Positions 34,977 to 43,632 of a stretch of DNA of 64,000 nucleotides are shown one piece after another. The notes beneath the pieces are model-generated. The model was not told where the DNA came from, ran no database searches, and worked only from the letters and a program-made list of their open reading frames with translations. Positions within the stretch are counted from its first letter, which is position 1. Every line of letters starts with the position of its first letter. The stretch is from Pseudoxanthomonas sp. CF125 (GTDB lineage Bacteria > Pseudomonadota > Gammaproteobacteria > Xanthomonadales > Xanthomonadaceae), in contig NZ_FNLD01000003.1 in NCBI RefSeq assembly GCF_900104085.1, positions 62,001-126,000 on the forward strand. The letters are read 5' to 3'. Both the position numbers and the translations under genes were made by a program.

Positions 34977-35780
34977 TCAAGCGAGCCCAAAGGTTTTTCG
35001 CAGACTTGCGTCGATAGGACCCGATGGCATGTAGCGCCGCAGCTTCGCCAGTAAAGAGGCCTGACCCGCCGGGGCCCGCCGCATCTTCCATTTCCCGAGC
35101 ACGGCCTCGACGATCGTATCGGCCACGAGCGCCGCGTCCGGCGCATTGCTGGATGCACGCTCGATAGCCCCAAGCGCAAGATTCCTCTCCCGGTCGTAGT
35201 CGGGCACCGTATTACGAGCCAGCTGTGTGTTCATCTTGAAACTGGTGTTGGTAAAGGAGGGCTGCACCAGCGTTACGCGTACGCCAAACTGGCGAAGTTC
35301 ATGATCCAGGCTCTCCGACAGCCCTTCTACCGCATGCTTGCTGGCCGAATAGGCTCCCATGTAGGGGGCAGGAAGGAATCCCAACACGGAGCTGACGTTG
35401 ATGATCCGGCCGGAACGTCGCGCGCGCATGTAAGGGAGGACGGCGCGTATCGTTCTCACCATGCCGAACACATTGGTGTCGAACAACGACTCGATCTCCG
35501 GGATCGCGGTTTCTTCCACCGACCCGATCAGGTTTTGGCCGGCGTTGTTCACCAGCACATCGATTCGTCCTGCCTCCGCGACGACCCTTGCAACGGCATC
35601 GTCAATGCTTGCCTGTTCACGGACATCCAGCTGCACAAGCTTTACCCCCTTGACCGGCTCCGCATGCTCGAGCTGACGCATGCTGCCGAAGACCGTACAA
35701 CCCTTGCCGGCAAGGGCCTGAGCGCTGGCACGTCCAATACCTGATGAAACGCCGGTCACCAGAACGACTTTCTTTTCCAT
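34977..35780 (-). CDS. Short-chain dehydrogenase/reductase (classical SDR), efflux operon
   Basis: 267 aa. VVLVTGVSSGIGRASAQAL (TGxxxGxG), VNNAGQNLIG, SSVLGFLPAPYMGAYSASKHAVEGL (Ser-Tyr-Lys). No signal peptide. ATG 35780 has AGGGAAG upstream. Last gene of the TetR-adaptor-RND-SDR run, 45 nt after the pump stop. Probably chemically modifies the compound that induces or leaves by the pump; substrate unknown. Closely resembles the SDR at 41693. Confidence 0.92.
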   Translation of the reverse strand: MEKKVVLVTGVSSGIGRASAQALAGKGCTVFGSMRQLEHAEPVKGVKLVQLDVREQASIDDAVARVVAEAGRIDVLVNNAGQNLIGSVEETAIPEIESLFDTNVFGMVRTIRAVLPYMRARRSGRIINVSSVLGFLPAPYMGAYSASKHAVEGLSESLDHELRQFGVRVTLVQPSFTNTSFKMNTQLARNTVPDYDRERNLALGAIERASSNAPDAALVADTIVEAVLGKWKMRRAPAGQASLLAKLRRYMPSGPIDASLRKTFGLA

Positions 35781-35825
35781 GTTTTCTTCCCTAATCAAGT
35801 TCATTGCAAATCCCGAGGCTGCTGC

Positions 35826-38800
35826 TTAGTGCGAAGCGGCCAGCCGCGGATCCGGGTCGCCGGCAAGTTTGGCGGGCTTGATCTTGAACCAGATCGAGTA
35901 CATGGCCGGCAGGAAGACCAATGTCAGGATGGTTCCTGCGAGCGTGCCGCCGATCAACGTGTAGGCAAGCGTTCCCCAGAACACCGAATGGGTCAGCGGG
36001 ATGAATGCCAGGATCGCGGCCAACGCGGTCAGAATCACCGGTCGCGCACGCTGCACGGTGGCCTCCACGACGGCGTCGAAGGGGCCTAGTCCTTCCTGTT
36101 CGTTGTGATGGATCTGCCCGATCAGGATCAAGGTGTTGCGCATCAGGATTCCGGACAACGCAATCAGTCCGACCAGCGCATTGATGCCAAACGGCTGCTG
36201 GAAGACCAGCAACGTCGGTACGACACCGATGAGCCCAAGGGGGCTGGTGGCGAAGACCATGATCATCGCTGCGATCGAGCGCACTTGCAGGATGATGATG
36301 AGCAGCGTGAGCGCGATCATGATCGGGAACAAGGGCAGCATCGCCGTGGTGGCTTTGCCAGATTCCTCGATCGAGCCGGCCTGCTCGATACGGTATCCTG
36401 AAGGCAGCCGCTCGATGATCGGCTGCAACTGCTTCATGACGGCGGTGGAGACATCCGGCGGCTGCAAACCTTCCGCAATGTCGCCGCGCACGGTGATGGT
36501 GGGCGTACGGTCGCGGCGCCGCAGGATGGGATCTTCCATGCGCACCTCCACCGCACCCACTTGTGAAAGCGGGATGCGCTGCCCGGCAGATCCCACCAGC
36601 GTAAAGTCCGCGATCTTTGCCGGGTCGAGACGCGTGTCGCCCGCCGCGCGGCCGACCACTTGTACCGAGCGGATGTCCTCGCGCACCTCCGTCAGCGGCG
36701 CCCCGCTCAGCAGGAACTGCAACTGCAGGGCCACCGAACTGGAGGTCAGCCCCACGGCATTGAGGCGGTCCTGATCCAGCGTGAAGCGCAGAGTTGGAAC
36801 GCGCGCGCCCCAATCCGTATTGACGGTACGCATCATCGGGCTGGCGTTCATGACGCTGCCGACTTCAGCCGCAATCGTACGCAGCTTGTCCGGATCCGGC
36901 CCCATGACGCGGTAGGCCACCGGAAACGGCGAAGGAGGTCCAAATACGATTTGGGTGACGCGCACCCGCGCCTCCGGTGCCAGTCCATCGGCTATCGCGT
37001 GTCGAAGCCTGAACTTGAGGGCTTCCCGCTCCTTGTCGTCTCCGGCGAGGACCACGATCTTGGCGAACGACGAGTCGGGCAGTTCGGGCGACATCGCCAG
37101 GAAGAAGCGCGGGGCACCCTGGCCGATGTAAGCAGTGACAATGCGGGCTTCCTTCTGCTTCGCAAGCCAGGCCTCGACCTTCGCTGTCGCAGCACTCGTT
37201 TGTTCGATAGAGGTGCCATACGGCATCTGCACCTCGACCAGCACCTCCGGTCGGTCGGACGTCGGGAAGAACTGCTTCTTGACCAGCCCCATGCCGACGA
37301 TGGCCAGGGCGAACATACCGACTACCGCACCGGCCACCAGCCATTTGCGTGCGATCACGCGCCCAAGCAACTCCCGGAACCGGTTGTAGTTGCGCGTGTT
37401 GTAAATGGCTTCGTGCCCACCTTCCACTTTCTTGATGTCCGGCAGCAGCTTCACTCCCAGATAGGGCGTGAATACCACGGCCACGACCCAGGAAACGATC
37501 AGGGCGATGCCGACGATCCAGAACATGTTGCCGGTGTACTCGCCAGCGGTGGAGCGGGCGAATCCATTGGGCATGAAGCCGATCGCCGTGACCAGCGTTC
37601 CGGAAAGCATGGGCGCGGCCGTGTGGCTCCAGGCGTAGGCCGACGCGGTCACACGGCTGTACCCCTCCTCCATCTTCACCACCATCATCTCGATGGCGAT
37701 GATGGCGTCGTCTACCAGCAGACCCAAAGCCAGGATGAGCGAGCCGAGCGTGATGCGGTCGAAGTTCTTGCCGGTGGCCGCCATGATGACGAACACGGCC
37801 GCCAAGGTCAGTGGCACGGCGGCCGCGACCACAATGCCGACCCGCCACCCCATGCTGATAAAGCACACCACCATCACCACGAGCAGCGCGACGAAGAACT
37901 TGACCATGAACTCGTTTACCGCCGAGCTGATGTTCACAGCCTGATCGGTGACTTTGGTGAGCGTTATGCCCAAGGGCAGCTGCGCGTTGATTTTGGTGAC
38001 TTCTGCTTCCAGGGCCTTGCCCAGGTCGAGTCCATTCCAGTCGTCGCGCATGACGACCCCCAGCAGCAAGGCAGGCTCGCCGTTGTTGCGGACCAGGAAG
38101 CTGGCCGGATCTTCATAGCCGCGTTCGATGGTTGCCACATCCGACAGCTTCAGCGTCCGCCCTTGCGCGACGACCGGCGTCTGTCGAATCTTCTCCAGGC
38201 TGTCGAATGCTCCTTCCACGCGAAGGAAGACCTGCGGCCCCTTGGTCTCGATCGAGCCAGCGGGAGTCAGTACGTTCTGGCTGTTGAGCGCGGCAAAGAT
38301 GTCCTGCGGGCTGACGCCCAGGGTGGCCAGCCGGTCATGGGAGAATGAAACGTAGATGCGCTCGGGCTGCTCCCCGATGATGTTGACCTTCTTCACTCCG
38401 GGCACATGCAGCAGTTGCTGGCGCAACTTTTCCGCATCGCGCACCAGCAGTCGTTGCGGCTCCCCCTTTGCTTTGAGGGCAAAGAGCGCAAACGTCACGT
38501 CCGCGTATTCGTCGTTGACGATCGGCCCAATGACACCTGCGGGCAGCCTCTTGGCTTCGTCCCCCATCTTCTTGCGAACCTGATAGAACTCCTCCTGGAC
38601 CTCTGCGGGCGGCGTGGTGTCCAGCAAGGACACCATCGTGAAGGCCAGGCCCGGGCGCGTGTAGGTCTCGGAGCGGTCGTACCATCTCAGCTCCTGCAGT
38701 CGCTTTTCCAAGGGTTCGGCGACCAGGTCCTGCATCTCCTGCGCCGTCGCTCCCGGCCACGCCGTGACGACCGTCATCTGCTTGATCGTAAACGGCGGGT

Positions 38801-38924
38801 CTTCTGCCCGGCCAAGTTGGAAAAAAGCAAAAATGCCCGCCGCGGAGATCAGGAAGATCAGGAACAGCGTGATAGAGCGCTCACGCACTGCGAGCGACGA
38901 AAGATTGAAGCGCCCTTCGCTCAT
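35826..38924 (-). CDS. RND efflux transporter inner-membrane permease
   Basis: 1032 aa, normal length for a heavy-duty AcrB/MexB/CusA superfamily pump. N-terminal TM helix (SITLFLIFLISAAGIFAFFQ), large periplasmic domains, TM4 with proton-relay GLLVDDAIIAIEMMV, the loop MLSGTLVTAIGFMPNG, and the second helix bundle containing FATSPLGLIGVVPTLLV. Closest to the short-substrate HAE1/NFE-like class because the helix-4 motif carries the Asp pair. Starts with ATGA overlap on the adaptor. Expels drugs, solvents or lipids into an outer-membrane channel not coded here. Confidence 0.93.
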   Translation of the reverse strand: MSEGRFNLSSLAVRERSITLFLIFLISAAGIFAFFQLGRAEDPPFTIKQMTVVTAWPGATAQEMQDLVAEPLEKRLQELRWYDRSETYTRPGLAFTMVSLLDTTPPAEVQEEFYQVRKKMGDEAKRLPAGVIGPIVNDEYADVTFALFALKAKGEPQRLLVRDAEKLRQQLLHVPGVKKVNIIGEQPERIYVSFSHDRLATLGVSPQDIFAALNSQNVLTPAGSIETKGPQVFLRVEGAFDSLEKIRQTPVVAQGRTLKLSDVATIERGYEDPASFLVRNNGEPALLLGVVMRDDWNGLDLGKALEAEVTKINAQLPLGITLTKVTDQAVNISSAVNEFMVKFFVALLVVMVVCFISMGWRVGIVVAAAVPLTLAAVFVIMAATGKNFDRITLGSLILALGLLVDDAIIAIEMMVVKMEEGYSRVTASAYAWSHTAAPMLSGTLVTAIGFMPNGFARSTAGEYTGNMFWIVGIALIVSWVVAVVFTPYLGVKLLPDIKKVEGGHEAIYNTRNYNRFRELLGRVIARKWLVAGAVVGMFALAIVGMGLVKKQFFPTSDRPEVLVEVQMPYGTSIEQTSAATAKVEAWLAKQKEARIVTAYIGQGAPRFFLAMSPELPDSSFAKIVVLAGDDKEREALKFRLRHAIADGLAPEARVRVTQIVFGPPSPFPVAYRVMGPDPDKLRTIAAEVGSVMNASPMMRTVNTDWGARVPTLRFTLDQDRLNAVGLTSSSVALQLQFLLSGAPLTEVREDIRSVQVVGRAAGDTRLDPAKIADFTLVGSAGQRIPLSQVGAVEVRMEDPILRRRDRTPTITVRGDIAEGLQPPDVSTAVMKQLQPIIERLPSGYRIEQAGSIEESGKATTAMLPLFPIMIALTLLIIILQVRSIAAMIMVFATSPLGLIGVVPTLLVFQQPFGINALVGLIALSGILMRNTLILIGQIHHNEQEGLGPFDAVVEATVQRARPVILTALAAILAFIPLTHSVFWGTLAYTLIGGTLAGTILTLVFLPAMYSIWFKIKPAKLAGDPDPRLAASH

Positions 38925-40024
38925 GGCTGAGCTCCGGAGGGCTGCGCTTCGCCCTCACCGATCGGCGTGACAATCTGCCCTTCCCGAAGAAGGTGCGCGC
39001 CGAGCGATACCACCCGATTGCCGGCTTTGAGGTTGCCCTTCACCTGTGCCACGTCGTCCGAAAGCCCCAGCACCCGGACCGGGCGCCACACGGCTTTTGC
39101 GGGTTTACCCTCGAGGGCCCAGACGCCCGGCCCTTTTCCAGGATCGAACAAGGCGCCGATCGGAACTTGCAGCGCGGCGGCGGATTGGGTGCCATCCGGA
39201 ATCTCGACCGTGACGGTGGCGCCCAGCGGTGCTTCGGCAAGCGCGCCATCAAGCACATACCTGGCCTCGTAGGTACGCGTCACCGGATCGGCTGCGTCGG
39301 ACAGCTGCCGCAATTTGGCCGATACCGTGGTCTGGCTATCGCCGTACAGCTTCGCCTGGGCCAACGATCCCACCGCCGGTCGCAGCGTCTCGGGCAGGTA
39401 CACGACGGCCTCGCGCTCTCCGGTGCGGGCCAAGCGCACGACAGGCTGGCCGGCGCTCACCACCTGGCCCGGCTCGGCCAGTGTTTCCATCACCACACCG
39501 TCCACGTCGGCGATGAGCTCCGCATAACGGTTGGCGTTGTTCGCAACCTGGGCCTGGGCTTGCGCAGCGCTCAGTTGCGCTCGGGCCGCGTCGGCCGCCG
39601 CTTTGCTCTGGTCATACGAAGAGGCCGAGATTGCGCCTGTACCGAGCAAGGCGCGGTACCGCGCTTCATCTGCGATCGCCTGCTGGGCCTGTGCGCGTGC
39701 GGCTGCCACTGCTTGCAGTTGCGCTTGAGCGGAAAGCTGCAGATCCGCGGGATCGATGCGCATCAGGAGCTGGCCGCGCCGGACGGTCTGCCCGGCATCC
39801 ACCAGCCGCTGCGCCACCTTGCCCGCGACCCGGAAGCCAAGATCGCTCTGAACCCGGGCAGCCACCGTGCCGGTGAACGCACGCGAGCTGGAGTGGTTCC
39901 CCACTACTGCCGCAGTGCGCACCAGGGGCGCTTGCGTCCGGGGATCGGCCGGTGGCTCGGCGCCACAGCCTGCCAGACCGCCAACGAGAGCGATCGCTAA
40001 TGATTTCTTAACAATCTGAAGCAT
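38921..40024 (-). CDS. RND periplasmic adaptor (membrane fusion lipoprotein)
   Basis: 367 aa. Lipobox GGLAGC, barrel-sandwich opening FTGTVAARVQSDLGFRVAGKV, biotinyl-like domain VDAGQTVRRGQLLMRIDP, Ala/Gln-rich alpha-hairpin (AQLQAVAAARAQAQQ), second half-lipoyl (LAEPGQVVSAGQPVVRLA) and membrane-proximal domain. Joins the pump to an outer-membrane channel. Overlaps the pump start by 4 nt. A 28-bp palindrome directly upstream is the likely site for TetR control. Confidence 0.93.
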   Translation of the reverse strand: MLQIVKKSLAIALVGGLAGCGAEPPADPRTQAPLVRTAAVVGNHSSSRAFTGTVAARVQSDLGFRVAGKVAQRLVDAGQTVRRGQLLMRIDPADLQLSAQAQLQAVAAARAQAQQAIADEARYRALLGTGAISASSYDQSKAAADAARAQLSAAQAQAQVANNANRYAELIADVDGVVMETLAEPGQVVSAGQPVVRLARTGEREAVVYLPETLRPAVGSLAQAKLYGDSQTTVSAKLRQLSDAADPVTRTYEARYVLDGALAEAPLGATVTVEIPDGTQSAAALQVPIGALFDPGKGPGVWALEGKPAKAVWRPVRVLGLSDDVAQVKGNLKAGNRVVSLGAHLLREGQIVTPIGEGEAQPSGAQP

Positions 40025-40065
40025 GGGAGTCCCGTCGGGTCAAACCTGGACGGGTACTTTGATCC

Positions 40066-40093
40066 TAGTGACTATATTAGTCAATAGTCACTA
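40066..40093. promoter_or_regulatory. TetR operator, 10-bp arms
   Basis: TAGTGACTAT-ATTAGTCA-ATAGTCACTA: perfect 10-bp inverted repeat in the 73 nt between the TetR stop (40098) and the adaptor start (40024). Also contains an inner TGACTA-TAT-TAGTCA palindrome. Most likely operator for the TetR at 40098-40715. Confidence 0.75.
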
Positions 40094-40097
40094 TCGG

Positions 40098-40715
40098 CTA
40101 TGGCGAAAGACTCCGCAGCACCAGGCTGGAGAGCAGGGCCGGCGCCTGCTCCGTGTATTCAAGGCTGTGTTGCAGCATCAGGGGATTCAGATAGGGACGC
40201 AGGACCAGATAGACGGCGTTGGTGGCCTCATCCAATGGGGTCTTACGCTCGAAATCACCGCAATCCCGGCCCTGCTGGAGAATTTCCTGGAGCAAGGAAC
40301 GCAGCCGGTCCTCGTAGGCCAGCACCGATTGCCAGCGCCCGGCGGCGGCCGATTCCGCGATCTCGTAGAGCTTGCGATCCTGAAAGAACAGCCGCTGGCT
40401 GGCCTCTACTGAGACTTTGAACATTCGCCGCAGCTTCTCCGCGGGCTGGTCCGCCCCCTCGACAGCTTGCTGGATCTCGCCCTCGATCTTCGCCAGGCAG
40501 TTGCCGCAGATCATCTCGCCAATGGCCTGCTTGGACTCGAAAAATTTGTAAACGTAGGCTTTCGAGAAGCCGATAGCCCTGGCCAGGTCGGAGACGGTGG
40601 TCTTCTCGTATCCGTAGTGGCTGAAATGCTCCGTAGCCGCGGCCACGATCTGATCGCGGATTTCGTGAGCTGCCGGGCCACGTCCGGCTGTAACTTGGGC
40701 AACTTGTGTATTCAT
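40098..40715 (-). CDS. TetR-family repressor of the RND operon
   Basis: 205 aa. HTH TTVSDLARAIGFSKAYVYKFFESKQAI; C-terminal ligand domain with a CxxC-like MICGNCLAKI. ATG 40715. It precedes the adaptor-pump-SDR genes in the same direction with an operator in the gap, so it represses the pump. Two more TetR genes lie within 7 kb. Confidence 0.92.
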   Translation of the reverse strand: MNTQVAQVTAGRGPAAHEIRDQIVAAATEHFSHYGYEKTTVSDLARAIGFSKAYVYKFFESKQAIGEMICGNCLAKIEGEIQQAVEGADQPAEKLRRMFKVSVEASQRLFFQDRKLYEIAESAAAGRWQSVLAYEDRLRSLLQEILQQGRDCGDFERKTPLDEATNAVYLVLRPYLNPLMLQHSLEYTEQAPALLSSLVLRSLSP

Positions 40716-41009
40716 GCGAGCAGCTTACCCTCGCCCCTCTGAACCATCAACGCGTGACACCTTATGACATTGGTCACTTCCGGAAGAATGGTCTGCCGCG
40801 TCTAGTTAAAGACAGGCGCCAGACAGCGCACTGCACGGAAGGCCCGCTTCTGGTTACGGCTGGAGGCCAAGGCTGGCTTCCACGCAAGCGTGTCGAAGGC
40901 GCCGAATTGGCTTTGCGGATGTCAGTTCCCCGCCAGAACGGCCATTCGCGGCTTGGCGATCAGCCCCGGTAGCACGCCGTGACCCTCTTGCGGCCGGTGC
41001 CAGCAACAT
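40716..41009. other. About 300-nt spacer between divergent TetR genes
   Basis: Carries the promoters of the leftward RND-repressor gene and the rightward TetR gene. GTGAC/GTCAC half sites near 40755-40775 could be a second binding site for the left repressor. No gene seen. Confidence 0.45.
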
Positions 41010-41027
41010 ATATGATGATCATCATAT
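41010..41027. promoter_or_regulatory. Perfect 18-bp palindrome overlapping the start of the TetR gene
   Basis: ATATGATGATCATCATAT ends inside the ATG start of the TetR gene (41026), a typical autorepression site. The same core occurs upstream of the SDR gene (41637-41656). Confidence 0.8.
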
Positions 41028-41604
41028 GAAGAAGACCGCCACCCCTTCCAAGGCTGCCACCCATGAGCGCATCGTCGACGCCGCGGCGCGCGCGATTCGG
41101 CGCAGCGGCTACAACGGCACTGGCGTCGCGGACATCATGAAAGCCGCCGGCCTGACCCACGGCGGCTTCTACGCCCATTTCCCCTCGCGGGATGCGATGC
41201 TCGCCGAAGCCGCGGATCGCGCCGGCAGCGAGGCCGTAGTGCTGATGGAGCGCGTCGCCGCCACTGTGCCGCCGCAACAGGCGCTGCAGGCGATGATGCA
41301 GGCCTATCTGTCCGAAGACCATGTAAAAAGCATCGAAACCGGGTGCGCAACCGCCGCCCTCGGTTCCGAGATGCCGCGCCAGGCGCCTGAAGTTCGGCGT
41401 GCCGCTACGCGTCGCATCAAGGAGATGATCGATCTTGTCGCCCGCCATTCGAACGATTGGGGACAGTCAGAAGCACATGAGCAGGCCCTGGTGGCGGTGT
41501 CCACCATGGTCGGCGCACTCGTGTTGGCTCGCGCCGTCGACGACGCCCGACTCTCCGACGCATTGCGCGAAGCAGCCCTGAACCATTTCACTCAAGCTGA
41601 CTGA
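41026..41604 (+). CDS. TetR-family regulator of the SDR/alcohol dehydrogenase locus
   Basis: 192 aa. HTH TGVADIMKAAGLTHGGFYAHFPSRDAML, then C-terminal core with CATAALGSEMPRQAPEVRRA, resembling regulators of the TetR_C type (AcuR/NemR-like) that have a conserved Cys and respond to electrophiles. Followed 88 nt later by the SDR it is expected to control; matching operators precede both genes. Confidence 0.92.
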   Translation: MKKTATPSKAATHERIVDAAARAIRRSGYNGTGVADIMKAAGLTHGGFYAHFPSRDAMLAEAADRAGSEAVVLMERVAATVPPQQALQAMMQAYLSEDHVKSIETGCATAALGSEMPRQAPEVRRAATRRIKEMIDLVARHSNDWGQSEAHEQALVAVSTMVGALVLARAVDDARLSDALREAALNHFTQAD

Positions 41605-41636
41605 GGCGGCACGCCCATGACTTCTTTCCGCCCATG

Positions 41637-41656
41637 AATATGATGTTCGTCATATT
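41637..41656. promoter_or_regulatory. Second operator of the same TetR, upstream of SDR
   Basis: AATATGATGTTCGTCATATT with 7-bp arms AATATGA/TCATATT. Same core as the palindrome at 41010-41027, 37 nt before the SDR start. Confidence 0.75.
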
Positions 41657-41692
41657 ACTATGTCACAGCCGTCCTACCAATAAGGCATTCCC

Positions 41693-42520
41693 ATGAAACC
41701 CAACAGACCCATCGCGCTTGTCACCGGCGCCTCATCGGGCATCGGCAAGGCCACCGCAGAGCGCCTCGCAGCCGCCGGATACACCGTCTACGGCTCCAGC
41801 AGACGCGGAGCGCAAGAACGGCAGCTGCCGTTTACGATGCTGCCCCTTGACGTCACCAACGATGAATCGGTCGAAGCCATCGTCAGCAAAGTGATCGAGC
41901 TGGAAGGCCGTATCGACCTGCTGGTGAACAACGCCGGATTCGGCGTTGCTCCCGCTGGCGCGGAAGAAAGCTCCATCAAGCAGGCCCAAGCCATCTTCGA
42001 TACCAACTTCATGGGTATGGTGCGGATGACACGCGCCGTCGTTCCGCACATGCGACAGCGTGGCAACGGACGCATCATCAACATAGGCTCGGTGCTGGGC
42101 TTCCTGCCGTTGCCTTTCGGAGCGCTCTATGCCGCCACCAAGCACGCCATGGAAGGTTATTCGGAATCGCTGGACCATGAGCTGCGCACCCGAGGCATCC
42201 GGGTTTCGGTCGTCGAGCCGGCCTATACGAAGACCCAGTTCGACGCGAACTTCATGGAACCGGACGCGAAGCTAGAGGAGTACCGCCAGATCCGCGCTTC
42301 TCTTGCCTCGACGCTCAAGGCCGTGATGGACATCGCCGACCCGCCCGATGTCGTGGCGGACGTTGTGCTCAAAGCGGCGACGACGGCACGTCCGAAGCTT
42401 CGGTACACGGCCGGCAAGCTCGCCGCACGTTTGAGCCTGCTTCGCAGGTTTGCGCCTGCTGCTGTCCTGGACTCCGGAATCCGGAAAGACCTGCGGCTCG
42501 ACGCGAGGAGCGCATCATGA
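41693..42520 (+). CDS. Short-chain dehydrogenase/reductase (classical SDR)
   Basis: 275 aa. ALVTGASSGIGKATAERL (TGxxxGxG), LVNNAGFGVAPAGAEES, and GSVLGFLPLPFGALYAATKHAMEGY (Ser-Tyr-Lys triad). No signal peptide. Its stop overlaps the next start (ATGA). Very similar in layout to the SDR at 34977, with the same VLGFLP motif, so these are likely duplicates serving two TetR circuits. Oxidises or reduces an unknown alcohol/carbonyl. Confidence 0.92.
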   Translation: MKPNRPIALVTGASSGIGKATAERLAAAGYTVYGSSRRGAQERQLPFTMLPLDVTNDESVEAIVSKVIELEGRIDLLVNNAGFGVAPAGAEESSIKQAQAIFDTNFMGMVRMTRAVVPHMRQRGNGRIINIGSVLGFLPLPFGALYAATKHAMEGYSESLDHELRTRGIRVSVVEPAYTKTQFDANFMEPDAKLEEYRQIRASLASTLKAVMDIADPPDVVADVVLKAATTARPKLRYTAGKLAARLSLLRRFAPAAVLDSGIRKDLRLDARSAS

Positions 42521-43518
42521 AAGCCTTCATTCTGGATCGCTATGGAAAAACGGTCGGCTTGCGGATGGGTGAAATGCCGGAACCAGAACTGCGTGCGGAT
42601 GACGTGCTGGTCAAGGTCCGCGCCGCGGCGATAAACGTCCTGGATTCGAAGATCAGAAACGGCGAATTCAAGCTCCTCCTGCCCTATCGCCTACCTCTGG
42701 TCCTGGGAAACGACGTCGCAGGCGTGGTGATTCGCGTCGGGCCCAACGTGCGGCGGTTCAAGCCCGGTGACGAGGTCTACGCCAAGCCGCCCACGGAGCG
42801 GATCGGCGCATTCGCCGAAATGATCGCGATGGATGAAAAGGCCGTAGCGCACAAGCCCGAAGCGCTGAGCATGGAGGAGGCTGCGTCCTTGCCGCTGGTT
42901 ACGTTGACCGCGTGGCAGGTATTGGTCGAACGGGCGAATCTGCAAAAGGGACAGAAAGTCCTCATCCACGCCGGCTCGGGCGGCGTGGGAACCGTTGCCA
43001 TCCAGTTGGCGAAGCATCTCGGGGCGTTCGTCGCCACCACCACGAGCGCGGCCAACGTGGACTTGGTGAAACGACTCGGCGCCGATGTGGTCATCGACTA
43101 CGGCAAGGAGGATTTCGAGCAGGTACTTCAGGGCTATGACGTCGTCCTCAACAGCCTCGGCGCAGACGTGCTCGAAAAGTCGCTGCGGGTGCTGAAACCC
43201 GGAGGCAGGCTCATTTCGATTTCCGGCCCGCCCGATCCCGGGTTCGCAAAGGAGATCGGCGCTTCCTGGTTCATGAGGCTGGCCATGCGCCTGCTCAGCT
43301 ACGGCATCAGGAAGAAAGCCAAACGTCATGGCGTGAGCTATTCGTTCCTCTTCATGAGGGCCAGCGGCGATCAGCTGCGCGAGCTTGGCCCACTCATCGA
43401 CGCCGGAGCGATCCGGCCGGTGATCGACAAGACGTTTCCATTCGCGTCGACCAACGAGGCAATGGCCTACGTCGACAAGGGTCGAGCGAAAGGCAAGGTC
43501 GTTGTCACGATGGGATAA
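42517..43518 (+). CDS. NADP-dependent quinone oxidoreductase-type MDR alcohol dehydrogenase
   Basis: 333 aa. GroES-like N-domain (AINVLDSKIRNGEF), then LGNDVAGVVIRVGPNVRRFKPGD and the nucleotide-binding HAGSGGVGTVAIQLAKHLG (AxxGGxG). No structural-zinc Cys cluster, so a zinc-free quinone oxidoreductase (QOR/RTN4IP1-like) that reduces alpha,beta-unsaturated carbonyls or quinones. Translationally coupled to the SDR. Together they suit carbonyl detoxification under TetR control. Confidence 0.92.
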   Translation: MKAFILDRYGKTVGLRMGEMPEPELRADDVLVKVRAAAINVLDSKIRNGEFKLLLPYRLPLVLGNDVAGVVIRVGPNVRRFKPGDEVYAKPPTERIGAFAEMIAMDEKAVAHKPEALSMEEAASLPLVTLTAWQVLVERANLQKGQKVLIHAGSGGVGTVAIQLAKHLGAFVATTTSAANVDLVKRLGADVVIDYGKEDFEQVLQGYDVVLNSLGADVLEKSLRVLKPGGRLISISGPPDPGFAKEIGASWFMRLAMRLLSYGIRKKAKRHGVSYSFLFMRASGDQLRELGPLIDAGAIRPVIDKTFPFASTNEAMAYVDKGRAKGKVVVTMG

Positions 43519-43535
43519 AGATATCGCTTGGCAAG

Positions 43536-43567
43536 GGGTGTTTGCTTTGGGTCGGAAGCGGACACCC
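43536..43567. repeat. Dispersed inverted repeat, copy 5
   Basis: GGGTGTTTGCTT-TGGGTCGG-AAGCGGACACCC. The arms extend to 12 bp; two positions (TT against GG) are G-U wobble pairs in RNA. It lies between two convergent genes, so might work as a bidirectional transcript end. Confidence 0.8.
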
Positions 43568-43632
43568 GCTACGGCCAGACTGTCGATTCGGAAGCCACGC
43601 TTGGCGGCAAGCTCACGACCGCTTGCAACCGA

